Source: SZUA-430 sp964547645 (lineage in GTDB: Bacteria > Pseudomonadota > Alphaproteobacteria > Micropepsales > Micropepsaceae). From it: a stretch of 64,000 nucleotides of DNA. The stretch lies in the NCBI GenBank assembly GCA_964547645.1, contig CAZJOM010000008.1, positions 13,645 through 77,644 on the forward strand. The letters are read 5' to 3'. Shown piece after piece: positions 33,871 through 42,983 of this stretch (the stretch's first letter is position 1; each line of letters opens with the position of its first letter). The notes under the pieces were generated by a model. That model was not told the DNA's origin, searched no databases, and was given only the letters and a program-made list of their open reading frames with translations. The position numbers were made by a program, and so were the translations under genes.

Positions 33871-34548
33871 ATGCGAATTCTGGTTGTTGAAGATGACCGC
33901 GAGGCGGCTGCGTACCTGACGCGCGGCCTGAAAGAGAGCGGTCACATTGTCGATCATGCGCCGGATGGCGAAGACGGTTTGCATCTGGCGATGGCTGGGA
34001 ACTACGACGTGGCCGTCGTCGACCGGATGATGCCGAGGCTCGATGGGTTGTCGATGGTCCGCAAGATGCGCGACGAGGGCAACAAGACGCCGGTCTTGTT
34101 CTTGAGCGCGCTCGGCGAAGTGGACGATCGCGTGAAGGGTTTGCGGGCGGGCGGCGACGATTATCTCGCGAAGCCGTATGCATTCGTCGAGCTGTTGGCG
34201 CGGATCGATGCGCTGGTGCGGCGGAACGGCTCCGATGCGGTGACGACGAAGCTTGCAATCGGCAATTTGGAGCTTGATCTGCTGTCGCGAACCGCGACGC
34301 GTTCGGGGCAGCGGATCGATTTGCAGCCGCGCGAGTTTCTGTTGCTTGAGTACTTGATGCGGCATGCCGGGCAAGTGGTGACGCGCACCATGTTGCTTGA
34401 GAACGTGTGGGAATATCACTTCGATCCGCAGACCAACGTGATCGACGTTCACATCTCGCGTCTGCGCGCAAAGATCGACAAGGGTTTTGAGGAGCCGCTG
34501 TTGCACACCGTTCGGGGTGCCGGATATTCGCTCCGTGCGCTTGCTTGA
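33871..34548 (+). CDS. OmpR/PhoB-family response regulator
   Basis: 225 residues from MRILVVEDDREA at 33871; in-frame ATGs at 33790 (touching the degP stop) and 33850 are alternatives. Receiver domain: VVEDD, phospho-Asp in VAVVDRMMPRLDG, FLSALGEVDDR and DDYLAKPYAF. The winged-helix output domain shows LQPREFLLLEYLMRHAG, VWEYHFDPQTNVIDVHISRL and TVRGAGYSLR. It probably controls envelope genes in response to the following kinase, whose GTG start overlaps by 14 bp. Confidence 0.93.
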   Translation: MRILVVEDDREAAAYLTRGLKESGHIVDHAPDGEDGLHLAMAGNYDVAVVDRMMPRLDGLSMVRKMRDEGNKTPVLFLSALGEVDDRVKGLRAGGDDYLAKPYAFVELLARIDALVRRNGSDAVTTKLAIGNLELDLLSRTATRSGQRIDLQPREFLLLEYLMRHAGQVVTRTMLLENVWEYHFDPQTNVIDVHISRLRAKIDKGFEEPLLHTVRGAGYSLRALA

Positions 34549-36034
34549 TGTCTTTCGCACGGCGACCTTCAGGTTGGCCTTCGCCTACCTGCTGCTGTTC
34601 GCCGTGTCGGTGCTCCTGGTTCTAGGCTTCATCTATTGGCGAACGGCGGGCTTCCTCGCCACGCAGTCGGACGAGACGATTGCCGCAGAGGTGCAGGGAC
34701 TCGGCGAGCAGTATAAGCGGCGCGGCATTTTGGGATTGCGCTCGATCATCGTCGAGCGCTCTTCGCGACCGGGGCAGCGCGGTCTTTACCTGCTGTCGTT
34801 CGGTGCGGCACCGCTCGCCGGCAATCTGTCGCGTTGGCCGCCCGATGCCGTGCAGACGGCCAAGGACTGGATCAACTTCACATACGAGCGCGAGATCGAC
34901 GGCGAGCGTGAGACGAGACCGGGGCGCGCGTTTCAGGTGCCACTCTTCGGCGGCTATCGTTTGCTGGTCGGACGCGACACGAAGGACGTGAACGCTATCG
35001 GCGATGCGATCCGCTCGACGCTGTTGTGGGCGATCGCGATTACGGGGTTCATCGGTGTGGCCGGCGGCGTGTGGATCAGCCGCAATGTGCTGAGGCGTCT
35101 TGAGGTCATCAACCGCACCAGCCGCGATATCATGTCGGGCGACCTGACACGGCGCATTCCGGTGATGGGAAATCGCGACGAGCTCGACGATCTGGCTACC
35201 AACCTCAATCAGATGTTGGAGCAGATCGAGCGGTTGATGATGGGTATGCGCGAGGTCGCAGATAACATCGCGCACGATCTGCGCACGCCACTCAACCGGC
35301 TCCGCAACAAGCTTGAAGGCGCGATGATCGGAAATGCTTCGCACGACGAGACGGTACAGGCGCTGGAGAGCGCGATTTTGGAAGCGGACGGTTTGATCTC
35401 GACCTTTAACTCGCTGCTGCTTATCGCGGAGGCCGAGACGGGGGCGCATCGCGATACATTGGAGCTTGTGGATCTCAGCGAGGTGATCCACGACATCGCC
35501 GATCTTTACGAGCCGGCGGCGGAGGATCGCGGGATTTCGCTCAAGTTCGTGGCGCCTGCGAAGGTCACGGTTCGCGGCAATCGCAGTCTGCTCGCACGTG
35601 CGGCGGCGAACTTGGTCGAGAACGCTTTGAAATACACACCGCAAGGCGGTGCGGTTACGGTGTCGGCGAACGTCAACACGCGTAACGACCGGCCGACGTT
35701 TTCGGTTCGCGATACGGGGCCCGGAATTCCGGAGGCGGATCGCGAGCGCGTGCTCGATCGCTTCGTGCGCCTGGAGCGGTCGCGCAATACGCCCGGGTCC
35801 GGGTTGGGCTTGAGCCTGGTGGCGGCCGTCGCGCGGATGCATGACGCGACGATCAGGCTTGAGGACGCAAAGCCGGGCTTGCTCGCGACGCTGTCGTTCC
35901 CGCCGATCGCGGAGGCGCCCGCTATCGCGGCGGGGCAACTTCGGCGCGTTCTTCCTTCACCCACCAAAGCCCCACGAAGCCCAGAACCAGAAACACAAGG
36001 ATCACGGCAAAGCCTGCCCGCTGGTTCTGCGTAG
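34535..36034 (+). CDS. sensor histidine kinase (two TM, HAMP), partner of the OmpR-type regulator
   Basis: 499 residues from GTG 34535. Two membrane segments (about residues 10-34 and 160-185) flank a periplasmic sensor of about 125 residues. A HAMP domain (SRNVLRRLEVINRTSRDIMS), HisKA with DNIAHDLRTPLNRLRN, an N box NLVENALKYT, DTGPGIPEADRE and GSGLGLSLVAAVARMH complete the kinase. The last 35 residues are Pro/Ser-rich and encoded within the 113 bp that overlap the 3' end of the convergent transporter gene. Cognate kinase of the preceding regulator by overlap. Confidence 0.93.
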   Translation: MRLLDVFRTATFRLAFAYLLLFAVSVLLVLGFIYWRTAGFLATQSDETIAAEVQGLGEQYKRRGILGLRSIIVERSSRPGQRGLYLLSFGAAPLAGNLSRWPPDAVQTAKDWINFTYEREIDGERETRPGRAFQVPLFGGYRLLVGRDTKDVNAIGDAIRSTLLWAIAITGFIGVAGGVWISRNVLRRLEVINRTSRDIMSGDLTRRIPVMGNRDELDDLATNLNQMLEQIERLMMGMREVADNIAHDLRTPLNRLRNKLEGAMIGNASHDETVQALESAILEADGLISTFNSLLLIAEAETGAHRDTLELVDLSEVIHDIADLYEPAAEDRGISLKFVAPAKVTVRGNRSLLARAAANLVENALKYTPQGGAVTVSANVNTRNDRPTFSVRDTGPGIPEADRERVLDRFVRLERSRNTPGSGLGLSLVAAVARMHDATIRLEDAKPGLLATLSFPPIAEAPAIAAGQLRRVLPSPTKAPRSPEPETQGSRQSLPAGSA

Positions 36035-37313
36035 CCGAGGTTACGACAGCGACGAGGAACGGCGCGGTGAAAGCGGTTGCTTTGCCGGTGAGGGTGAAGA
36101 GACCGTAGATCTCCGAGATCATCGTTTGCGGCGCAATGCGAGCGACCATTGTGCGGCTTGAGGCGAGGATCGGTCCGACGAAGACGCCGCCCAGAATCGA
36201 AAACGCGAGGCTGAGCTGTTCTGGGAACTGTGTGAACCCGAACATCGCAAGCAGAGGGCCGAGCAGGGGTAGTTGCTGTGCGCGGAGTTCCTCAGTGACC
36301 GGAAAGAAGAAAAGGTACTCATTTGGCGTTGTGCTCACGGAGCCTGCGACGGCGAGTGTGAACATCAAGAGGCCCACTTGAATTGTGCGGCGCGAGCCGA
36401 CTTTGTCGTCGATCCAGCCGCCGACGAACGAAGTGAAGATCGGGACGGTCAGCACGATGAGTGCGAAGAGGCCGATCTTTGCGGTGCCCCAGCCGAAGAT
36501 GCCGCTCAAATATCCAGCCAAGAACGTGAACACGGCGCTCATGCCGTCGGCGTATATCGCGCGCACGAGCAGGTACTTGCCAATGTTGCGATAGTGGCTG
36601 ACTTGGCTGATCGTGCGGCCGAGTTGCTGTAGGCCTGAACCGATGGCGCCGACGATCGAGAGCCCCGTGCGCGGGCGATCATGGGTGAAGAGAACCAGCG
36701 GGATCGAAAAGACGATCAGCCACAACGCAGAGAGGGGGCCGGAGAGGCGTTCGTGCGCGAACGCGCTGTCGAGTAGCGTCAGGAGTCCGAGCGAAGGGAT
36801 CGCCAGCCAGACGATGAAGAGTGTTACGCTGCCGACGTAGTCGAGGCTGTAGGCGAGGCCGCTCATGAAGCCGACGTTCTTTTCGCCGGCCACGCTGGTC
36901 AGCATGGCGTTGTGATAGACGGCGGCGAACTCCATTGTGACGGCGGCGACGATGATCGCCAGGATGCCGAGCCAGAGGTTGCCCTCGGTCACGAACCAGA
37001 GCGCAAGCATGGCAGGGATGGCGATCGCCGAGAAGAGGAGTAGTCCCGGCTTGCGCGGACCGTAGGCGTCGGCGAGAGCACCCAAGATCGGGGAGCAGAG
37101 CGCGATCAACATGCCGGCGGCCGCTTGCGTGTAGCCCCAAACGACCTGACCTTCGACGTTGTCGCCGACGACGTGCTTTTGGAAGTACGCTGCGAAGACG
37201 AAGATGTTGATGATGACGAAGTAGGGGCTGCTCGCGAATTGGTAGAGAGCCCAGCCGAGTTGGCTGAGGCGCCCCTGCGCGGGTGACCGATCGGCGCTGG
37301 TCTCAACGCTCAT
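35922..37313 (-). CDS. UMF1-family MFS transporter
   Basis: 463 residues from MSVETSADRSPAQGR; its ATG overlaps the stop of the upstream fumarylacetoacetase-family gene (ATGA). Twelve hydrophobic segments, with LGWALYQFASSPYFVIINIFVF at the N-terminus (WALYDFA-type motif of UMF1 permeases), SPILGALADAYGPRKPG between helices 2 and 3, and GWIDDKVGSRRTIQ in the second half. The family is related to yeast Atg22 amino acid effluxers, but bacterial substrates are mostly unknown. Co-transcription with the hydrolase suggests uptake or export of a related acid. The 3' end overlaps the kinase gene tail-to-tail. Confidence 0.88.
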   Translation of the reverse strand: MSVETSADRSPAQGRLSQLGWALYQFASSPYFVIINIFVFAAYFQKHVVGDNVEGQVVWGYTQAAAGMLIALCSPILGALADAYGPRKPGLLLFSAIAIPAMLALWFVTEGNLWLGILAIIVAAVTMEFAAVYHNAMLTSVAGEKNVGFMSGLAYSLDYVGSVTLFIVWLAIPSLGLLTLLDSAFAHERLSGPLSALWLIVFSIPLVLFTHDRPRTGLSIVGAIGSGLQQLGRTISQVSHYRNIGKYLLVRAIYADGMSAVFTFLAGYLSGIFGWGTAKIGLFALIVLTVPIFTSFVGGWIDDKVGSRRTIQVGLLMFTLAVAGSVSTTPNEYLFFFPVTEELRAQQLPLLGPLLAMFGFTQFPEQLSLAFSILGGVFVGPILASSRTMVARIAPQTMISEIYGLFTLTGKATAFTAPFLVAVVTSATQNQRAGFAVILVFLVLGFVGLWWVKEERAEVAPPR

Positions 37314-38185
37314 ATGATGACCGTCTCGCCGGGTTCGTTTTCGCAAATGTTCTCGAGGCTACCGAGACCGTCGATTTCGACGCGGACGCGGTCACCCGCC
37401 TTCAAGCGCACTGGCGGCGTGCGCCAGTTGCCCACGCCGGCCGGCGTGCCGGTGAAGATGACGTCGCCGGGTTCGAGCGTGAAGGCTGCGGTGAGGTGTT
37501 CGATTTGGGCGGGGATATTGAAGATCATCTCGGCGGTCGAGGCGCTCTGCATGACTTCCCCGTTTAGGAGACAGCGCACGTTGAGGGCGTGAACGTCTCT
37601 GATCTCGTCAGGCGTCACGATCCATGGGCCCGTGGGGCCGTGGGTGTCGAAGCCTTTGCCCATCATCATGGTGGGTGAGCGTTGCTGCCAATCGCGCACC
37701 GAAATGTCGTTGCCGCACATAAAGCCCGCAATAACCTCGAAGGCGCGCGCCGCCGGGACGTGGCGGCAACGGCGGCCGATGACCGCGCAGAGCTCGGCTT
37801 CGTAGTCGACCTTATCGGAGACTCTCGGGATGCGGATGGCGTCGTTCGGGCCCACGATGCAGGTCGCTTGTTTGGCGAACCAGACTTGATGTTCGGGTGC
37901 GGCGCGGCCGGTTTCGCGAATGTGGTCGGCGTAGTTCATGCCGATCGCCAAAACCTTGCCGGGGCGCGGCACGGGCGCTTCGAGCCGTACTTTTGACAGG
38001 GGCAGGCGCTGGCGCGCGGAGGTCGCAACCTCGCGGACTTGCGCCAAGGTGGTGGGGCCGGCACGCAGGAGTGCGATCATGGATTGGGGAAGGTTGGGGG
38101 CCGCGGCGGCGAGGTCGACAATGGTGTTCCCCTCGACCACGCCGATGCGGCGGCGGTGGCTTTCAGTGAAGGTCGCGAGCTTCAT
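37310..38185 (-). CDS. fumarylacetoacetate hydrolase-family protein
   Basis: 291 residues. FAH-fold enzymes hydrolyse or decarboxylate C-C bonds of diketo acids. The short N-terminal domain (MKLATFTESHRRRIGVVEG) is followed by the catalytic domain: GKVLAIGMNYADHIRETG, KVDYEAELCAVIGRRC (metal-binding Glu pair), GFMCGNDISVRDWQ, KGFDTHGPTGPWIV and FTGTPAGVG. These resemble 2-hydroxyhepta-2,4-diene-1,7-dioate isomerase and acylpyruvate hydrolase relatives; the exact substrate is not readable. First gene of a two-gene unit with the MFS transporter. Confidence 0.9.
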   Translation of the reverse strand: MKLATFTESHRRRIGVVEGNTIVDLAAAAPNLPQSMIALLRAGPTTLAQVREVATSARQRLPLSKVRLEAPVPRPGKVLAIGMNYADHIRETGRAAPEHQVWFAKQATCIVGPNDAIRIPRVSDKVDYEAELCAVIGRRCRHVPAARAFEVIAGFMCGNDISVRDWQQRSPTMMMGKGFDTHGPTGPWIVTPDEIRDVHALNVRCLLNGEVMQSASTAEMIFNIPAQIEHLTAAFTLEPGDVIFTGTPAGVGNWRTPPVRLKAGDRVRVEIDGLGSLENICENEPGETVII

Positions 38186-38501
38186 GGATCTCGATCGTTG
38201 AGTCGTGGTGGCTTTGCGTACTCGTTAGAGCAAGGCGAGCGGGCAAAAGCACCTGCGAATCGGTGAGGGGGCTGCAGTTGCGGAAACGAGCGGTCAAATT
38301 GCAAGATGGGATCACGCTTTTTCCGCATCTGATGCCCAGAATCATATGAAAACACACACTTCTCTGGCGTCTACATGCAAAAAACCCAAGCAAAATGACG
38401 TTATTTTGTAGATTGCTTAATATTCGTCAGCTATATCTCGCTGATCGCAGACCTTAGTCGAGGTCGCGCAACCCACACCCAAGTTGAGGGGCATAACCCA
38501 C
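38186..38501. promoter_or_regulatory. AT-rich regulatory region upstream of the HU gene
   Basis: 316 bp without a gene. A stretch around 38335-38440 is clearly AT-richer than its surroundings. It contains an imperfect palindrome CAAAATGACGTTATTTTG at 38392-38409 and a possible promoter TTGTAG ... GCTATA with 18-bp spacing just downstream. It also contains the 5' region of the divergent FAH-family gene. Function inferred only. Confidence 0.5.
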
Positions 38502-38792
38502 ATGAGCAAATCGGACTTCATCCTCGCCGTCGCCAAAAGAGGCGGAGACCTCCCCAAGGCGGAAGCCAAGCGCGTGATCGAACTGGTGTTCGGCACGATC
38601 GAGGCCAGCCTCAAGGGGCTGAAGGGCGGCGGAAAGCTCCCGATCGGTAATTTCGGCGTGTTCACGGTCGCCAAGCGCCCGGCGCGCATGGGCCGCAATC
38701 CGCGGACAGGCGAAGCCATCAAGATCAAGGCCTCGAAGAAGCTGCGCTTCCGTCCGGCCAAGACGCTGAAGGCGGCGGCCGGTATCGTCTAA
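38502..38792 (+). CDS. HU/IHF-family DNA-binding protein
   Basis: 96 residues from MSKSDFILAVAKRGG. Histone-like dimeric DNA-bending protein: the N-terminal helices (AEAKRVIELVFGTIEASLKG), GGKLPIGNFGVFTVAKRPAR leading into the beta arm, GRNPRTGEAIKIKASKKLRF (arm-tip RNPxTG) and the C-terminal PAKTLKAA. The GGKLPIGNFG and basic GRNP form fit HU rather than IHF subunits. GAGGGG lies 10 nt upstream. Monocistronic, ending in a strong terminator. Confidence 0.92.
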   Translation: MSKSDFILAVAKRGGDLPKAEAKRVIELVFGTIEASLKGLKGGGKLPIGNFGVFTVAKRPARMGRNPRTGEAIKIKASKKLRFRPAKTLKAAAGIV

Positions 38793-38816
38793 GCTTCTCT
38801 TTGAAGCGAATGAGCA

Positions 38817-38850
38817 ACGGCCCGGGTGATCGCCCGGGCCGTTTTGCTTT
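38817..38850 (+). terminator. rho-independent terminator of the HU gene
   Basis: A perfect 10-bp stem ACGGCCCGGG/CCCGGGCCGT with a TGATCG loop is followed by TTTGCTTT, 24 bp after the HU stop. Confidence 0.88.
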
Positions 38851-38877
38851 GGCGCCACCACTGGTATGCAGGACGGT

Positions 38878-41775
38878 ATGACCGGATCGCTCACCGCCCG
38901 GATTTGCCGCGTCCCCGAGACCTTTGATGCTGCGCTCGGGGCGCGGACGCTCGAGACGCTGGGCGAGCGGGCGGGGGAGGGGGCGCTGCGCGAGCTGATC
39001 GCGGCGACTGCTTCGAATAGCCCGTATCTCGCGCGGTTGATGGAGCGCGAGGCCGACAACCTGGTGCGCGATCTGGCCGGCGATCCGCGGATCATGCTGG
39101 CGACGATGCTCGCCAGTTTGCGGTTTGATGAGACGCCGACGCGCGCGGACATGATGCGGCGCCTGCGCGAGGTGAAGCGGCGGGCGTCGCTGTTGATCGC
39201 GCTGGCGGACCTCGGCGGGGTTTGGGGTCTGGACGAGGTGACCGAGGCGCTGACGAAGCTGGCGGATGCGGCGCTGGCGTCGTCGCTGCGCTATGCGATG
39301 ATCGAGGCGATCGGCCGAGGGCGGTTTGCGCCGAGCGATACGATCGAGCCGGCGGATAATGCGGCGCTGTTCTTTCTCGCGATGGGGAAGTACGGCGCGT
39401 TTGAGTTGAACTATTCCAGCGATATCGATTTTAGCTGCTATTTCAATGCGGATCGCTTGCCGGTTGCGGCGAATGTGGAGCCGCGCGAGTTTGCGGTGCG
39501 GCTGACGCAGGCCACCGTTGCGCTGATGCAGGAAGCAACGGCGGACGGGTACGTCTTCCGCTGCGACTTGCGGCTTCGGCCGGATGCCGGATCGACGCAG
39601 ATCGCGGTTTCGACGCGAGCGGCGGAGGCCTACTACGAATCCATGGGCCAGAACTGGGAACGTGCCGCGATGATCAAGGCGCGGCCGTGCGCGGGAGATC
39701 AGGGCGAAGGTGCGGCGTTTCTGAGCCAGATGGAACCGTTCGTGTGGCGCAAGTATCTGGACTATGCGGCGATCGAGGACATTCATTCGATCAAGCGTCA
39801 GATCCATGCACACGGCGGCCACGGCGAGGTGGCGATCGCCGGACACAACATCAAGCTTGGCCGCGGTGGCATTCGCGAGATCGAGTTTTTTGCGCAAACG
39901 CAGCAACTGATCCTGGGCGGGCGTATCCCGACGTTGCGGCGTTCGCGTACCGTCGATGCGCTCGCTGCGTTGGCTCAGCGTGGAATCATAGCGGAGGAAA
40001 CGCGGGCCGACCTGACGGAGACTTATGAGTTCCTGCGCACGCTCGAACATCGCTTGCAGATGATCGAGGACGAGCAGACGCACACGTTGCCGAAGACGCC
40101 GGACGGGCTGAGCAACGTCGCCCGGTTCATGGGCTTTGGCGTGACGCAGATTTTCTCCGACAAACTACGCGACCATCTGCTGCGAGTGCAGTCGCACTAC
40201 GCGAAGCTGTTCGAGGGCAAGCCGTCGTTGTCGGAGGACTCGGGGAGCTTGGTCTTTACCGGCGTTGACGAGGATCCGGAGACGGTGCAGACGCTGCGCA
40301 AGCTGGGCTTCTCGCAGCCTGAGGCGGTGTCGGCCACGATCCGCGGTTGGCACCATGGCCGCATCCGCGCGACGCGCAGCGAGAAAGCGCGCGAGAAGCT
40401 GACCGCATTGATGCCGCTGCTGTTGGCGGCGTTGGGCAAGACCGCCAATCCGGACATCGCGTTCACGCGCTTCGACAAGTTTTTGAGCGGGTTGCCGTCG
40501 GGCGTTCAGGTGTTCGCGCTGTTGTTCTCCAACCCGCGGCTGCTCGATCTGATTGCCGAGATCGTGGGGACGGCGCCACGCCTGGCGGATCATTTGGCGC
40601 AGCGGCCGGGGTTGCTCGATGTTCTGATCGACGTGGATTTTCTGCGGCATCAGCCGGGGTTGAAGGAGCTTGGCGAGAACCTGGAGTCGCTCATGCGCGG
40701 CGCTAAGACGTTTGAGGACAAGCTCGACGTTGCGCGGCGGTGGACGAAAGACCAGCAGTTCCGAGTTGGGCTTCAACTCCTGCGGGGCGAAGTCGACGGG
40801 ATTGCGGCGGGCTATGCGTTCGCCGACGTGGCGGAGGCGGTGATCGCCGCGTTGAACGCAGCGACGTTCAAGGAGACTGCGGCAGCCCACGGACAGGTTA
40901 AAGATGGCGAGATGGTCGTCATCGCGATGGGCCGCGTTGGCGGGCGCGAAATGACGGCCGCTTCTGACCTCGACCTGATCTTTGTCTATGATCATGCGAA
41001 GGATGCAGTCACGTCCGACGGTGCGCGTCCGATCGCGCCAAGTATCTATTTCGCGCGCGCTTCGCAGCGTTTGATTTCGGCGCTGACCGTGATGACCGGC
41101 GAAGGCGGTCTCTATGACGTTGACATGCGCTTGCGGCCGTCGGGTAACAAAGGGCCCGTGGCGGTTAGCTTTGAGACGTTTGCCAAGTACCAAGCAGATG
41201 AGGCTTGGACGTGGGAGCGGCTCGCGCTGACCCGCGCGCGGGTGGTTGCTGGCCCTGACGAGTTGCGTTCGCGGGTCGAAGGGGTCATTCGCCGCGCGCT
41301 GACCGCACCGCGGGGTCCGGTGGAGATTCTGACCGACGTGGCCGAAATGCGTGGCCGGTTGGACCGCGAGCGCCCGGCAAAGTCGCCATGGGACATCAAA
41401 GAGGCGAAGGGCGGCCTGTTCGATGTGGAATTCGTCGCCCAGGGCCTGCAATTGGTTCATGCGCAAAGAGACACCAGCGTCTTGAGGGCAAATACGATCG
41501 AGGCGCTCGACAGCTTGGCTGCGGCGGGCGTTCTTTCGGCAGCGGACTATGAAATGCTCGGGCGGGCTGTGAGCCTTTACCAGCGGATCACTCAACTCCT
41601 TCGCCTCACGGTCGAAGGTGCCTTCCAGCCGGCGGATGCGTCGGCGTCACTGCGTGCGCTTGTCGCGAAGGCGTCTGGCGCCGCGACGTTCGAAGAGGTC
41701 GAGATCACACTCGCCGCGGTCGAGGCTGACGTGAGGGCTGTGTTCGAGCGGTTGATCGGACCAGTTTCCGGGTAG
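38878..41775 (+). CDS. glnE: bifunctional glutamine synthetase adenylyltransferase/deadenylase GlnE
   Basis: 965 residues; ATG 38878 has AGGACGG just upstream, with 38866 an alternative. GlnE adenylylates and deadenylylates glutamine synthetase under PII control. Two nucleotidyltransferase domains are visible: the N-terminal one with MGKYGAFELNYSSDIDFSCY (GxxELxxxSDID, residues about 160-180) and the C-terminal one with MGRVGGREMTAASDLDLIFV (about 680-700). RRGGIREIEFFAQ-like and KGGLFDVEFVAQGLQL segments mark the GlnD/PII-UR EB1-like helical domains after each. Length is normal. In rhizobia glnE follows a degP-regulator-kinase set, similar to this neighbourhood. Confidence 0.95.
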   Translation: MTGSLTARICRVPETFDAALGARTLETLGERAGEGALRELIAATASNSPYLARLMEREADNLVRDLAGDPRIMLATMLASLRFDETPTRADMMRRLREVKRRASLLIALADLGGVWGLDEVTEALTKLADAALASSLRYAMIEAIGRGRFAPSDTIEPADNAALFFLAMGKYGAFELNYSSDIDFSCYFNADRLPVAANVEPREFAVRLTQATVALMQEATADGYVFRCDLRLRPDAGSTQIAVSTRAAEAYYESMGQNWERAAMIKARPCAGDQGEGAAFLSQMEPFVWRKYLDYAAIEDIHSIKRQIHAHGGHGEVAIAGHNIKLGRGGIREIEFFAQTQQLILGGRIPTLRRSRTVDALAALAQRGIIAEETRADLTETYEFLRTLEHRLQMIEDEQTHTLPKTPDGLSNVARFMGFGVTQIFSDKLRDHLLRVQSHYAKLFEGKPSLSEDSGSLVFTGVDEDPETVQTLRKLGFSQPEAVSATIRGWHHGRIRATRSEKAREKLTALMPLLLAALGKTANPDIAFTRFDKFLSGLPSGVQVFALLFSNPRLLDLIAEIVGTAPRLADHLAQRPGLLDVLIDVDFLRHQPGLKELGENLESLMRGAKTFEDKLDVARRWTKDQQFRVGLQLLRGEVDGIAAGYAFADVAEAVIAALNAATFKETAAAHGQVKDGEMVVIAMGRVGGREMTAASDLDLIFVYDHAKDAVTSDGARPIAPSIYFARASQRLISALTVMTGEGGLYDVDMRLRPSGNKGPVAVSFETFAKYQADEAWTWERLALTRARVVAGPDELRSRVEGVIRRALTAPRGPVEILTDVAEMRGRLDRERPAKSPWDIKEAKGGLFDVEFVAQGLQLVHAQRDTSVLRANTIEALDSLAAAGVLSAADYEMLGRAVSLYQRITQLLRLTVEGAFQPADASASLRALVAKASGAATFEEVEITLAAVEADVRAVFERLIGPVSG

Positions 41776-41781
41776 ACTGCC

Positions 41782-42888
41782 TCACCACTCTTCGACGAGT
41801 TTGAACGAGGCGCCGATTTCGCCGTAGACGCGCAGCGTGCAGGGGCCGGCGGCCTTGGGTACGTCTGCTTGCAGCGCCTCGCTTGTTTGCCCCGTCATCG
41901 TCTGACGGGTGCAGTTGATGCGGTATTGGCCGACGCCGCTGCCAAGAGAAGCGAATTTGAACTTGGTGCGCGTCAGTGTGTGTTCCCAGACGCCGCTGCC
42001 TTCCGAAGCCGGATCGGCGAGCAGCGTTCCATCGAGAGAGAGCGCCGCCGTTGCACCGAGGCGCTTCTTTGCGTCGGTAATGGTCTCAGCGGTCGCTTTG
42101 ATGTCGGCGCCCGTGGGGTCGAAGCTGTCGGTGGCCGGAAGCGGCGCCGCGCACGCTGCGTGAATCAGGTTGCCGTTAGCTGCCTCGAGCCGGAGGCGCA
42201 TGCGGCGGGCGGCAGGCACCACCTGCTTCTCGAGGAATGTGCCGCCTTCGATGAGGGTGTGCCGGACGTGGACTAGCGCGCGGGCGGTGTCGTGCGATTT
42301 TTCGTACGCGAAGGCAAGCGCGAACGAGATTTTTGCCTGTTCGTAGAGCGTCAATCGCATCCGAAGCGTTTGTTCCAGTAAAGCGATGCCTTCGGCGTAT
42401 TTGCCGGCGGAGACCAGGCCGCGCGCTTCGTCGAACTTTGCGACAGCTTCGTCGTGCACAGCGGTGTTGCCGACGTTTTGGCGGCGGAAGACGAGATCGA
42501 CCGCGTTGCCGTATTGCTCGATCGGTTCGCCGTCTTGGGTTGCGGGTTTGTACTTCCAGCGCGCGACGGCGCGGCGTGCGGCGCGGGCCATGGTTTCCGG
42601 GCCGATGCGATCGAGGACGACGATGTCGGCGGTTTCGCCTTCGGCATTGATCGTGAAGCCGAGGCGTACCCACCCTTCGCTTAGATCGTCGCCATCGGGG
42701 AAGTCGGGTAGGGTGCGGGCGCTTTCGCGGGCGGCGGCGACAAAGCCCGCCGGGAGAGCCGCTTTGGCGCACACATTCGGAGCGGACGGCGGGGTCAACG
42801 ATGCCGGCGGCGCTGCAACAGCCAATGTAACGGACGCCACGCTTAAGGCCGCGGCCACCACCAAGCGCAACTTCCGAATCTTACCCAT
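41782..42888 (-). CDS. periplasmic protein with TonB C-terminal domain
   Basis: 368 residues with a cleavable-looking signal (SVTLAVAAPPA). Residues about 65-130 match the TonB C-terminal domain: GWVRLGFTINAEGETADIVV, RIGPETMARAARRAVARWKY and KPATQDGEPIEQYG. A helical TPR-like region (VAKFDEARGLVSAGKYAEGIALLEQ) and a beta-rich C-terminus follow. Unlike classical TonB there is no clear membrane anchor plus Pro-rich linker, so it may be soluble or loosely anchored. It sits 95 bp downstream of the TonB-dependent receptor gene on the same strand, suggesting a joint role. Confidence 0.75.
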   Translation of the reverse strand: MGKIRKLRLVVAAALSVASVTLAVAAPPASLTPPSAPNVCAKAALPAGFVAAARESARTLPDFPDGDDLSEGWVRLGFTINAEGETADIVVLDRIGPETMARAARRAVARWKYKPATQDGEPIEQYGNAVDLVFRRQNVGNTAVHDEAVAKFDEARGLVSAGKYAEGIALLEQTLRMRLTLYEQAKISFALAFAYEKSHDTARALVHVRHTLIEGGTFLEKQVVPAARRMRLRLEAANGNLIHAACAAPLPATDSFDPTGADIKATAETITDAKKRLGATAALSLDGTLLADPASEGSGVWEHTLTRTKFKFASLGSGVGQYRINCTRQTMTGQTSEALQADVPKAAGPCTLRVYGEIGASFKLVEEW

Positions 42889-42983
42889 TCGCCGATTTCA
42901 TTTCATTAAAGGCGCCCCCGGGCACACTTTAGGCGACACCGGGGCGGATGAACAGTGCATCGCACCCCGGCGTAACTGAGAGG

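Noticed and set aside
40165..41595. 476-aa minus-strand frame inside glnE
   Set aside because: Mirror frame rich in Arg, His and Gln. The plus strand encodes both GlnE nucleotidyltransferase domains through this region.
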